NCBI GenBank assembly: GCA_913776795.1
Contig: CAJYRH010000035.1
Location: forward strand, 1-9,670
DNA length: 9,670 bases
Direction: 5' to 3'
From: an uncultured Pseudorhodoferax sp.
GTDB lineage: Bacteria; Pseudomonadota; Gammaproteobacteria; Burkholderiales; Burkholderiaceae
The notes under the pieces were generated by a model that had not been told where the DNA came from, made no database searches, and was given only the letters and a program-made list of their open reading frames with translations. Made by a program: the position numbers and the translations under genes. Positions 1-6,295 of the stretch are shown one piece after another. Within the stretch, counting starts at the first letter, position 1. Each line of letters starts with the position of its first letter.

Positions 1-56
<56 letters not shown>

Positions 57-66
57 AAATGATCTA

Positions 67-95
67 AGCCCTTGTTCATCAAGGGCTTTTTTTTT
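67..95 (+). terminator. Intrinsic terminator after tRNA-Ser
   Basis: The 8-base stem AGCCCTTG (67-74) pairs with CAAGGGCT (80-87) around the loop TTCAT, and a run of nine T follows (87-95). It sits 11 bases after the tRNA CCA end and should end the tRNA transcript. It is a textbook rho-independent terminator. Confidence 0.93.
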
Positions 96-170
96 GTGCA
101 ACGCGACTTCCAGGTGGTTGGTCGACGGCGTCCGGCTTGCCGGTCCAACTCGCCACCAGGCAGCGTGCTC

Positions 171-197
171 GCCACGCGCGTGGCCTGGTGACCAGGC
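171..197. repeat. Two adjoining palindromes
   Basis: GCCACGCGCGTGGC (171-184) is a perfect 14-base palindrome. It runs straight into GCCTGGT-G-ACCAGGC (183-197), a 7-base inverted repeat with a one-base centre, sharing two bases. Copies of parts of the second element (CACCAGGC, GCCTGGCAGG) occur within about 40 bases on either side. No gene overlaps them convincingly. They could be protein-binding sites or cruciform-prone debris, and GC-rich DNA makes short palindromes fairly common. Confidence 0.4.
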
Positions 198-260
198 ACG
201 GCGACGCACGCCACGCCGCCTGGCAGGCGCCGACCGGACTGCCGGCCGGCGCCACGCGCC

Positions 261-675
261 TCATTGGCAGCCCTCGTCGCGCCACAGGGTCTGGCCGGCG
301 ATGGACCGCCCGTCCTGCTTTTGAACGCATCTGGCCTGGACGTCATCTGGAGGGCGTTGGGATGACGCTGCCTTGGCGACGTACGTCGCCCACGGGCTGA
401 GCGCGCCGCTCTGCGCCATCCAGTACAGAAAGCTGGCCTTGAGCGCGCTATGCCAGTGGCCGTCGTACCAGGATGGCACTCGTGCAAGTTGCGCAGCTGG
501 CTGCGTGCTGGCGGGAAATCCTGCGGCACGCCGTCCCCTCGCTCTTCAGCGCACCCAAGCATGTACTCGGAACGCAGGTTGCCCGCGTCCGCCGCCTCGT
601 GCGCCCATCCGCGGCCGTCGCCGGGTCCGGCGCCACGCCGCTGTCGGCCTCGTGGCCGACGTAAAGCCGGAGCCC
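261..675 (-). pseudogene. Frameshifted remnant of a Sel1-repeat protein
   Basis: Two consecutive minus-strand stretches read as Sel1/TPR-like repeats but lie in different frames. At 675-610 one frame gives GLRLYVGHEADSGVAPDPA, with the usual small-residue and 'G-V-x-x-D' pattern. At 607-488 another frame gives a segment beginning WAHEAADAGNLRSEYMLG and continuing ERGDGVPQD, very close to the Sel1 consensus (W-x-x-x-A-A-x-x-G-N ... L-G ... G-x-G-V-x-x-D). A third frame then stays open from about 479 to a stop at 261 and gives ALKASFLYWMAQSG, plausible C-terminal sequence. At least two frameshifts are therefore needed to join it. The remnant may begin further upstream, up to about 900, but I cannot recognise that part. 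Sel1 proteins are often periplasmic or scaffold proteins, so the function of the parent is unknown. Confidence 0.45.
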
Positions 676-1167
676 TGCCTTGGGCGCACAGCTGTCCTCG
701 TGCATGGCGCTGACCTCGTGCCGGCGCAGGAGCAGGGCGCCGGTGCGCGGCATTCCGCCCCTGCCGGCCTTGCTGGCCTTGCAGGTCCGCGCCACGCCGG
801 GGGCGATGACACGCTGGCGCAACGCTTCCTGCAATCGCCCCATCCGGCTCTGCGTCTTGAGTTGCGCCTTCAGGCGCACGGCATGAAGGCATGAGATCTC
901 GCCGGATGTGATGCTGGGGATCGGCGTCGCGTGCAACGGGCCGATGCCCCCTTTGCTCCCATCGACACCTGCGCCCTGGTGTTGCGGCTGGCGTGCGCGC
1001 CTGCTGTGCCATAGCGTGCGTGGCCGGGCCGGACACGATCTGGGCGCCCAGTCACCAAGTGGCCACACCGTGATGCACGATGGCTTCGCGCCTACACGCG
1101 CTGGCGGGCATGGGACCTATGCTCCCGTGCGCAGCCGGCGGTTGCACGCGAGCAGATCGGCTCGTCG
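676..1167. other. No intact gene recognised
   Basis: Open frames run through this stretch on both strands, but all have the arginine-, alanine- and proline-rich composition of GC-rich noncoding reading, and none shows a recognisable motif. It may include the decayed start of the Sel1-like remnant. The promoter of the transporter-GAF gene must lie in its right part. I see no convincing -35/-10 pair there, only a 10-base palindrome TGGGCGCCCA near 1039-1049. Confidence 0.5.
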
Positions 1168-1169
1168 GA

Positions 1170-1174
1170 AAGGA
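1170..1174 (+). promoter_or_regulatory. Ribosome binding site fixing a GTG start
   Basis: AAGGA lies five bases upstream of the GTG at 1180. It is the only good Shine-Dalgarno match near the start of the long frame and supports a GTG rather than ATG start. The N-terminal 45 residues that follow are hydrophilic and not conserved in type, so a later start cannot be excluded. Confidence 0.6.
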
Positions 1175-1179
1175 ATGCA

Positions 1180-3681
1180 GTGAGCGACAAGCACCAGTAT
1201 GCAGACGGCAGCGATCTTCACGGCAAGTACGGAGCAGGGAGGGCCAGCGAACTGCAGGAGCAGACCTTCGACACGGCCGACGATTCCACGCAGGCCATCG
1301 TCTCGTTGCTGCCAGAGCTCAAATTCGCGATCGGCCTGGTCACAGCCGCTTGCATCATCGCGGGACTGTATTTCGGACGCGACGTTCTCATTCCGCTGGC
1401 ACTGGCGATCTTTCTCGGGTTCGTGCTGGACCCGCTCGTCGTCAAGCTCAGGCGGCTGGGGATGCCCAGAACACCTGCCGTCATCGTCGTGGCCATCGCG
1501 ACGTTGGTCGTCATCGCGTTGGGCGCCACGTTCCTGGCAACCCAGGTGGCCACGCTCAGTGCGCGGCTGCCCACCTACCAAAGCAACATCGCGGACAAAT
1601 TGAAGAGCCTGCGGCACAACGTGGATCGCCCGGGCATGTTCGAAGGGGCGATCAGGACGCTGGAAACCGTGCGCCGCGAAATCAACGTCGCCGTGGTCGA
1701 GCCGCGACCGGCTGCAACGGCTTCGCAGGGGCCAGGCGAACTGCCGGCCCGGCGGGTCGTGATCGAAGAGACGCCGCAGTCGGTGATCGAGCAGGCGACC
1801 GATTGGTTGCGGCTGGGCAGCGGCCCTTTGGCGACCACCGGCATCGTCATGATCTTCGTCGTGCTGATCTTGCTGGACCGGCTGGACCTTCGGGACCGGA
1901 TGTTGCGGCTATGGGGTGGCAGTCTGCAGCGTTCCACCGATGCAATGGACGATGCAGGAGCCCGGATCAGCAAATACCTGATCATGCAGCTCGTGGTGAA
2001 CGCCAGCTTTGGGCTGCCGTTCGCTGTGGGCTTGTGGCTGATCGGCGTGCCGGGTGCGCTGCTTTGGGGGGTGGTGGCGGTGATCACCCGCTTCGTGCCG
2101 TATGTGGGGCCCATGCTGTCATCGGTGTTTCCGCTCGTGCTGGCGTTCGCCATCGACCCCGGCTGGGGCATGCTCCTGTGGACCCTTGGCCTGATTGCCG
2201 TGCTGCAGTTGATCAGCAGCTACGTCATTGCGCCGTGGCTCTACGGGGCCAGCACGGGGCTCTCGGCCATTTCGCTCATGACATCCGCCATTTTCTGGAC
2301 CGCCATGTGGGGGCCGGTGGGCTTGGTGATGTCGACACCGCTGACGGTCTGCCTGCTGGTGATCGGGCGCTACCTTCCGCGTCTGCAATTCCTGGACGTG
2401 TTGCTTGGAAGCCAGCCTGCACTGGATACGCCGACGCGCATCTACCAACGCCTGCTGGCGGGTGATGTCGAGGAGGCAACGGAGCTCGCACACGAGCTGA
2501 CAGCGGGCGGGAAAGTCACGGCGTTCTACGACCAGGTGGGCCTGCCGGTCCTGCGCATGGCGAGCCACGACCATGCGATCGCGTCGACAGCCCACCACCG
2601 CCACCGCGTGGTGATGGGCATGGACGCACTGATCGACGATGTGTCTGAGCAAAATCCGAGCGCCAACCAGCCCGGCCAACTCATGGCCATCTGTCTGGGC
2701 GCGAAGTGGGAAGTCGATTCGCTCGCTGCGCGGATGCTGTCCCACGTGCTGTCGCTCGAAGGGATTCCGGCCGAACACCGCAGCGCGACGACGGTCAGCG
2801 CCGACTACGTCAGCCGGCTCGATGTCAAGGGGGCGAAGGTCATCCTGCTGTCGTTCTTCAGCAGCGATCCCCGCTTCGCCGCGCGCCAGTTTTGCCGGCG
2901 GCTTCGCCGGCGTTGGCCCGATGCGCAGATCATCCTGGGACTGTGGAACGCCCCGGTCGAGCTGCTCGGAGAGGACGCCTGCAAGGAACTCGGCGCCGAT
3001 GCGCTCGTCACCTCGGTGAACGAGGCGGTGGTCCGGATCGTCGCGTTGACGGGGGCGCGCCTGACCGCAGGCTATGAGCCCGCCGAGGTCCTGCCCGATG
3101 AAAGTTCCCGGGTCATGGCATTGCGTGCAAGCGGTGCGCTCGACCCTCGGGCGATTCCCTTGTTTGATGCCACATCCAAGCGTGCGGCAGACATCTTCGA
3201 CGTGCCGCTGGCGATGGTTTCCCTGATCGACCACGATCGCCAGATCGTCGGCTCCGCGCGAGGCTCCCTTGCAGCCGCGGGCCCGAGCGGCAGCGCCGCA
3301 CTGTCCGCCGACGACCTCAACATGCCACGGTCGCTCTCGATGTGCGGTCACGTTGTGGCCACCTCACAGACGATGGTGGTGCCGGACGTGGCCCGTGACC
3401 TGCGGTTTGCCGGCAATCCGGCGCTTGCGGCCAAGGGCGTGCGCTTCTACGCGGGTGTCCCGTTGCGAAGCGCCGGCGGCCATGTGCTGGGTTCGCTGTG
3501 CCTTCTGGACTTGAAGCCCAGGATGATGACCGACCGTGAGGTCAAGCTGCTGGAGGCGATGGCCGATGATCTGGTCGAGACGCTGCGCCAACAGAGTCTG
3601 CACTGGCAAGGCGGCGTTCCGACCGAGACCGTGGCCCAGCCGGCGTCCGCGATCGTCGGGCAACCCATCTCGGCGAATTGA
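1180..3681 (+). CDS. AI-2E/PerM-family transporter fused to a B12-binding-like fold and a GAF domain
   Basis: This 833-residue protein has three parts. Residues about 48-403 are an AI-2E/PerM-family transporter (PF01594 type) with several hydrophobic segments (near 48-85, 99-120, 217-233, 268-323, 330-355, 362-397). The family hallmarks are GVPGALLWGVV...RFVPYVGP (289-311) and the late MWGPVGLVMSTPLT (376-389). Residues 411-490 form a soluble linker (YQRLLAGDVEEA..., with several histidines at 463-475). Residues 499-625 resemble a cobalamin-binding Rossmann-like domain (LGAKWEVDSLAARML, then VILLSFFSSD, then ELGADALVTSVNEAV) but lack the DxHxxG cobalamin motif. Residues about 642-805 are a clear GAF domain (PLAMVSLIDHDRQIV, SMCGHVVATSQTMVVPDVARD, RFYAGVPL, LGSLCLLD). 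Plain family members are about 350-400 residues, so the tail is an extra regulatory module, predicted cytosolic. The gene appears to be transcribed alone, with a GTG start and an AAGGA ribosome site. The substrate is unknown: the family name does not prove autoinducer-2 export. Domain assignments are by eye. Confidence 0.9.
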   Translation: MSDKHQYADGSDLHGKYGAGRASELQEQTFDTADDSTQAIVSLLPELKFAIGLVTAACIIAGLYFGRDVLIPLALAIFLGFVLDPLVVKLRRLGMPRTPAVIVVAIATLVVIALGATFLATQVATLSARLPTYQSNIADKLKSLRHNVDRPGMFEGAIRTLETVRREINVAVVEPRPAATASQGPGELPARRVVIEETPQSVIEQATDWLRLGSGPLATTGIVMIFVVLILLDRLDLRDRMLRLWGGSLQRSTDAMDDAGARISKYLIMQLVVNASFGLPFAVGLWLIGVPGALLWGVVAVITRFVPYVGPMLSSVFPLVLAFAIDPGWGMLLWTLGLIAVLQLISSYVIAPWLYGASTGLSAISLMTSAIFWTAMWGPVGLVMSTPLTVCLLVIGRYLPRLQFLDVLLGSQPALDTPTRIYQRLLAGDVEEATELAHELTAGGKVTAFYDQVGLPVLRMASHDHAIASTAHHRHRVVMGMDALIDDVSEQNPSANQPGQLMAICLGAKWEVDSLAARMLSHVLSLEGIPAEHRSATTVSADYVSRLDVKGAKVILLSFFSSDPRFAARQFCRRLRRRWPDAQIILGLWNAPVELLGEDACKELGADALVTSVNEAVVRIVALTGARLTAGYEPAEVLPDESSRVMALRASGALDPRAIPLFDATSKRAADIFDVPLAMVSLIDHDRQIVGSARGSLAAAGPSGSAALSADDLNMPRSLSMCGHVVATSQTMVVPDVARDLRFAGNPALAAKGVRFYAGVPLRSAGGHVLGSLCLLDLKPRMMTDREVKLLEAMADDLVETLRQQSLHWQGGVPTETVAQPASAIVGQPISAN

Positions 3682-3811
3682 CGCGCACGTGGGGCACCGG
3701 CGCATCGGCCACAAGTCGGCGCGAGGTTTGACATCGAGATGGCACTGGGCGATGGTCGAGGGCCCCGGATGGGCTTTGCGGCGCGATGCTGCCGGAGATG
3801 CAGGATGCGGC

Positions 3812-3839
3812 TTGACGGACCAGATTCCAACGATTCAAT
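3812..3839 (+). promoter_or_regulatory. Possible sigma-70 promoter for the crotonase gene
   Basis: TTGACG (3812-3817) and TTCAAT (3834-3839) are separated by 16 bases and match the consensus -35 and -10 at five and four of six positions. They lie about 95 bases upstream of the ATG at 3933 and just before a dyad. A TTGACA at 3728-3733 has no good -10 partner. The call is a motif match only. Confidence 0.3.
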
Positions 3840-3858
3840 CCTATTCCCGCTTCAAATG

Positions 3859-3877
3859 CTGGAGACCATTTCTCCAG
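3859..3877. promoter_or_regulatory. Inverted repeat, candidate operator
   Basis: CTGGAGA-CCATT-TCTCCAG is a perfect 7-base inverted repeat with a five-base centre. It lies 56 bases upstream of the crotonase start and 20 bases after the candidate -10, so around or just past the expected transcription start. No T-run follows, which argues against a terminator. A dimeric repressor site (TetR- or GntR-like regulators are common for acyl-CoA genes) is a reasonable guess, but no regulator gene is adjacent. Confidence 0.4.
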
Positions 3878-3932
3878 ACACCCGTCGCGTTCACATCGAC
3901 CCCTGCTGACCTCGAATTGAAAGGACCACCCC

Positions 3933-4697
3933 ATGGCAGACAGCCTGCAAACCGAAGTGCACGGCAACGTGCTCGTGATGACCATGCACCGGCCCGAGGC
4001 GCGCAACGCCATGGACCGTGCCACGTCCGAGGCGCTGGCTGCGGCGCTGGATGAACTCGATGCACGCGAGCATCTGCGGCTGGGCATCGTCACCGGCTCC
4101 GGCGGCACCTTCTGCTCGGGCATGGACCTCAAGGGCTTCCTGCGCGGCGAGCGGCCCAGCGTCGAAGGCCGCGGCTTCGCCGGCCTGACCGAGCGGCCGC
4201 CGCGCAAGGTGCTGATCGCTGCGGTGGAAGGCTATGCGCTGGCCGGCGGCTTCGAGATGGTGCTCGCCTGCGACCTCGTGGTGGCATCGCGCGCAGCCAG
4301 GTTCGGGTTGCCCGAAGCCAAGCGCGGCCTGGTCGCGTCCGCCGGTGGTCTCATGCGCCTGCCGCGCCGCATCCCCTACCACCTGGCCATGGAATTTGCG
4401 TTGACGGGCGACATGCTCGATGCAGAACGTGCCCACGCCCTCGGCCTCGTCAATCGCCTCACGGAGCCCGGCCAGGCCCTGGCCGGCGCACTGCAGCTGG
4501 CCGAGGCCGTGGCCGCCAACGGTCCACTGGCCGTGGCCACGAGCAAGCGCATCGTGCGCGAGTCGGCCGACTGGAGCGAGGCCGAGATGTTCGACCGCCA
4601 GAAGCCGATCGCGGCGCCGGTGTTCACCTCCTCGGATGCACGCGAAGGCTCCGCCGCGTTTGCCGAGAAGCGCAAGCCGAACTGGACGGGCCGCTGA
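3933..4697 (+). CDS. Enoyl-CoA hydratase/isomerase (crotonase) family protein
   Basis: This 254-residue protein is close to the usual 255-265 residues of crotonases. It is a cytosolic, CoA-thioester-acting enzyme of the fold that hydrates 2-enoyl-CoA or runs related isomerase and hydrolase reactions. The first oxyanion-hole loop is GTFCSGMDLKGF (58-69) and the second is GYALAGGFEM (100-109), with G105 expected to donate the backbone NH. Both glutamates that act in true hydratases have counterparts, E108 (GGFEM) and E128 (GLPEAKRG), so hydratase activity is plausible. GLVNRL (171-176) is the typical late family motif. AAGGA seven bases upstream supports the ATG. The gene stands alone on its strand with no other beta-oxidation gene beside it. 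It abuts nikR tail to tail with no bases between the stop codons. Substrate chain length and pathway cannot be read from sequence. Confidence 0.93.
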   Translation: MADSLQTEVHGNVLVMTMHRPEARNAMDRATSEALAAALDELDAREHLRLGIVTGSGGTFCSGMDLKGFLRGERPSVEGRGFAGLTERPPRKVLIAAVEGYALAGGFEMVLACDLVVASRAARFGLPEAKRGLVASAGGLMRLPRRIPYHLAMEFALTGDMLDAERAHALGLVNRLTEPGQALAGALQLAEAVAANGPLAVATSKRIVRESADWSEAEMFDRQKPIAAPVFTSSDAREGSAAFAEKRKPNWTGR

Positions 4698-5186
4698 TCA
4701 GCTGAGCGGCTTCTGGTGCTGGTGCCGCGCCAGACCGTGGCCATGTGTGTGCCCATGGTCCGCGGCGGCCAACGGCACCAGATGCATGGCGCCGTGTCGC
4801 ACGCCGCGCAGCGCAACCAGCCGCTCGGCGCAGGCCTGCACGGCGTCGAGCGGGCCGCGCAGCACCGCTGTCTCCAGACAGTCCTCGTGGTCCAGGTGGG
4901 TGTGCAGGCTGCTGACCACGAGGTCGTGGTGTTCGTGCTGCAGATCGAGCACCCGCCGGGCCACGGTCTGGTCGTGGTGGTCGTACACGTAGCTGACGGT
5001 CGCCACGCACCAGGGATTCACGGGCGTGAAGGGTGGGGTGGCCGAGGTGGCCAGCGAGGCGTCACCCAGGCGTGAGCGGATCAGATCGCGCACGGCCTCG
5101 GAGCGGTTCTCATAGCCCTTGGCCGCGATCAATCTGTCGAACTGCTGGGCCAGCGCATCGTCCAGCGAGATGGTGAAACGTTGCAT
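4698..5186 (-). CDS. nikR: Nickel-responsive transcriptional regulator NikR
   Basis: NikR is a tetrameric ribbon-helix-helix repressor that binds DNA when loaded with Ni(II) and turns down nickel uptake. In this 162-residue protein the N-terminal ribbon-helix-helix is MQRFTISLDDALAQQFD through NRSEAVRDLIR (1-37). The ACT-like metal domain follows (about 60-137). The four high-affinity nickel ligands of E. coli NikR (H76, H87, H89, C95) are all present as H84 (QHEHHDL), H95 and H97 (LHTHLDH) and C103. The end of the ACT-like domain, RGVRHGAMHLVP, is also conserved. E. coli NikR has 133 residues. The excess here is a short insertion after the DNA-binding domain and a His-rich C-terminal tail (six His within residues 144-157). 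I chose the ATG at 5186 because it starts exactly where family members start; an in-frame upstream extension reads through repeats. No nickel transporter or hydrogenase gene is in the window. Confidence 0.96.
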   Translation of the reverse strand: MQRFTISLDDALAQQFDRLIAAKGYENRSEAVRDLIRSRLGDASLATSATPPFTPVNPWCVATVSYVYDHHDQTVARRVLDLQHEHHDLVVSSLHTHLDHEDCLETAVLRGPLDAVQACAERLVALRGVRHGAMHLVPLAAADHGHTHGHGLARHQHQKPLS

Positions 5187-5234
5187 GCGTGCGAGTGTGC
5201 CGCATCCCCGCGCCGATGCCGTGGCCGACGGCAC

Positions 5235-5274
5235 GTCGTGGCGTTGTGGCGTTGTGGCGTTGTGGCGTTGTGGT
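5235..5274. repeat. Octamer tandem repeat, five copies
   Basis: The unit GTTGTGGC is repeated head to tail: GTCGTGGC (5235-5242, one mismatch), three exact copies (5243-5266) and GTTGTGGT (5267-5274, last base changed). The array lies 49-88 bases upstream of the nikR ATG. An eight-base unit in this position would shift promoter or operator spacing if copy number changed. Confidence 0.9.
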
Positions 5275-5278
5275 CGCG

Positions 5279-5303
5279 CACCGGTGCAGTGCATGCACCG
5301 GTG
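5279..5303. promoter_or_regulatory. 10-base inverted repeat between nikR and phaB
   Basis: CACCGGTGCA (5279-5288) and TGCACCGGTG (5294-5303) are perfect reverse complements around GTGCA. Each arm contains the 8-base palindrome CACCGGTG, so the site can also be read as two direct palindromes 17 bases apart. A further palindrome, GTGCATGCAC, lies inside at 5289-5298. No T-run follows on either strand, so a terminator is unlikely. Lying 123 bases before phaB and 93 before nikR, it is a good candidate operator for an unknown dimeric regulator. Confidence 0.55.
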
Positions 5304-5425
5304 GGAACGCCATCAAGGCGTGTGACAAACGCATACCACCTTCAGTGTTTTCCTGGGGCGGGGTGGTTTTCATCTTGGGTACAGTTCTTGATAGGTTGTT
5401 TGAACCTACTACGGAGATTTTAGAA

Positions 5426-6163
5426 ATGACACAGAAGATCGCTTACGTCACCGGCGGCATGGGCGGCATCGGAACTGCCATCTGCCGGCGCCTGCACAAG
5501 GAAGGCTTCAAGGTGATCGCCGGCTGCGGACCCACGCGCGACCATGCCAAGTGGATCGCCGAGCAGGCGGCCCAGGGCTACACCTTCCACGCCTCGGTGG
5601 GCAACGTAGGCAATTGGGACTCGACCGTCGAGGCCTTCACCAAGGCCAAGGCCGAGCACGGGACCATCGACGTTCTGGTCAACAACGCGGGCATCACCAA
5701 GGACCGCATGTTCCTCAAGATGACGCGCGAGGACTGGGACGCCGTGATCGAAACCAACCTGAACTCCATGTTCAACGTGACCAAGCAGGTCGTCGGCGAC
5801 ATGGTGGACAAGGGGTGGGGCCGCATCGTCAACATCTCCTCTGTCAATGGCGAGAAAGGCCAGGCCGGCCAGACCAACTACTCGGCCGCCAAGGCCGGCA
5901 TGCACGGCTTCACGATGGCGCTGGCGCAGGAGCTGGCCAACAAGGGCGTCACCGTCAACACCGTGAGCCCGGGCTATATCGGCACCGACATGGTCAAGGC
6001 CATCCGCCAGGACGTGCTCGACAAGATCGTCGCCACCATCCCGGTCAAGCGCCTGGGACAGCCGGAGGAGATCGCATCCATCATCGCGTGGCTGGCATCC
6101 GACGAAGGTGGCTACTCCACCGGTGCAGACTTCTCGGTCAACGGCGGTCTGCACATGGGCTGA
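5426..6163 (+). CDS. phaB: Acetoacetyl-CoA reductase PhaB
   Basis: PhaB reduces acetoacetyl-CoA to (R)-3-hydroxybutyryl-CoA with NADPH, the second step of polyhydroxybutyrate synthesis, in the cytosol. The 245-residue product is a classical short-chain dehydrogenase and matches the Cupriavidus necator enzyme (246 residues) almost throughout. It has the cofactor-binding TGGMGGIG (9-16), NNAGIT (86-91) and the catalytic set N111, S139, Y152 and K156 in NISSVNG and NYSAAKAG. The near-invariant late segments VNTVSPGYIGTDMVKAIRQD (177-196) and FSVNGGLHMG are also present. The ATG at 5426 matches the family N-terminus (MTQKIAYVTGG) and follows GGAG at a nine-base gap. It is a stand-alone gene with its own terminator. 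The synthase phaC and thiolase phaA that often accompany it are not in the window, so it may be one of several paralogues. Confidence 0.96.
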   Translation: MTQKIAYVTGGMGGIGTAICRRLHKEGFKVIAGCGPTRDHAKWIAEQAAQGYTFHASVGNVGNWDSTVEAFTKAKAEHGTIDVLVNNAGITKDRMFLKMTREDWDAVIETNLNSMFNVTKQVVGDMVDKGWGRIVNISSVNGEKGQAGQTNYSAAKAGMHGFTMALAQELANKGVTVNTVSPGYIGTDMVKAIRQDVLDKIVATIPVKRLGQPEEIASIIAWLASDEGGYSTGADFSVNGGLHMG

Positions 6164-6188
6164 CGCAGCGCCCCCGCGTTGCCACGAG

Positions 6189-6210
6189 AACCCGCTCCGG
6201 CGGGTTTTTT
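6189..6210 (+). terminator. Intrinsic terminator of phaB
   Basis: AACCCGC (6189-6195) pairs with GCGGGTT (6200-6206) around TCCG, and the T-run extends to 6210. It lies 25 bases after the phaB stop and separates phaB from the antiporter gene. Confidence 0.92.
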
Positions 6211-6295
6211 CGTTGTTGGGGCCATTGGATGTCAGGCCTACGGTAAATTGCCCACAGATGCGATCACAGCCGACCACGCCCGAAAGACCGCCGAC

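Larger units (their letters stand above)
5187..5425. promoter_or_regulatory. Divergent nikR-phaB intergenic region
   Basis: These 239 bases separate the divergent nikR and phaB starts and should hold both promoters. They contain a tandem octamer array and a long inverted repeat (listed separately). The part next to phaB is notably T-rich against the surrounding GC-rich DNA (around 5341-5425), as expected for a promoter, but I could not settle on one -35/-10 pair. The E. coli NikR half-sites GTATGA and TCATAC are not seen as a spaced pair, so NikR autoregulation is not evident. GGAG at 5413-5416 is the phaB ribosome site. Confidence 0.6.

Noticed and set aside
2894..2911. GCCGGCG-GCTT-CGCCGGC hairpin
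   Set aside because: Lies within the coding frame of the transporter-GAF gene, has no T-run, and is explained by GC-rich codons for Arg and Gly.
2119..3351. 410-residue minus-strand frame opposite the transporter-GAF gene
   Set aside because: Arg- and His-rich antisense shadow with no motif. The plus-strand frame has clear domains over the same bases.
5187..5294. Longer NikR start at 5294
   Set aside because: The extra 36 residues are read from the octamer array and inverted repeat, and NikR proteins begin at the MQRFTISLDD-type start.
5235..5303. CRISPR-like repeats
   Set aside because: Units are eight bases with no spacers and no cas genes nearby. This is a simple tandem array beside a palindrome.
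5189..5425. Longer PhaB start
   Set aside because: It would translate the promoter region and repeats. The family N-terminus begins at 5426 with a ribosome site just before it.
6179..6295. Longer antiporter start
   Set aside because: It would run through the phaB terminator hairpin, and the YbaL-like N-terminus begins at 6296.
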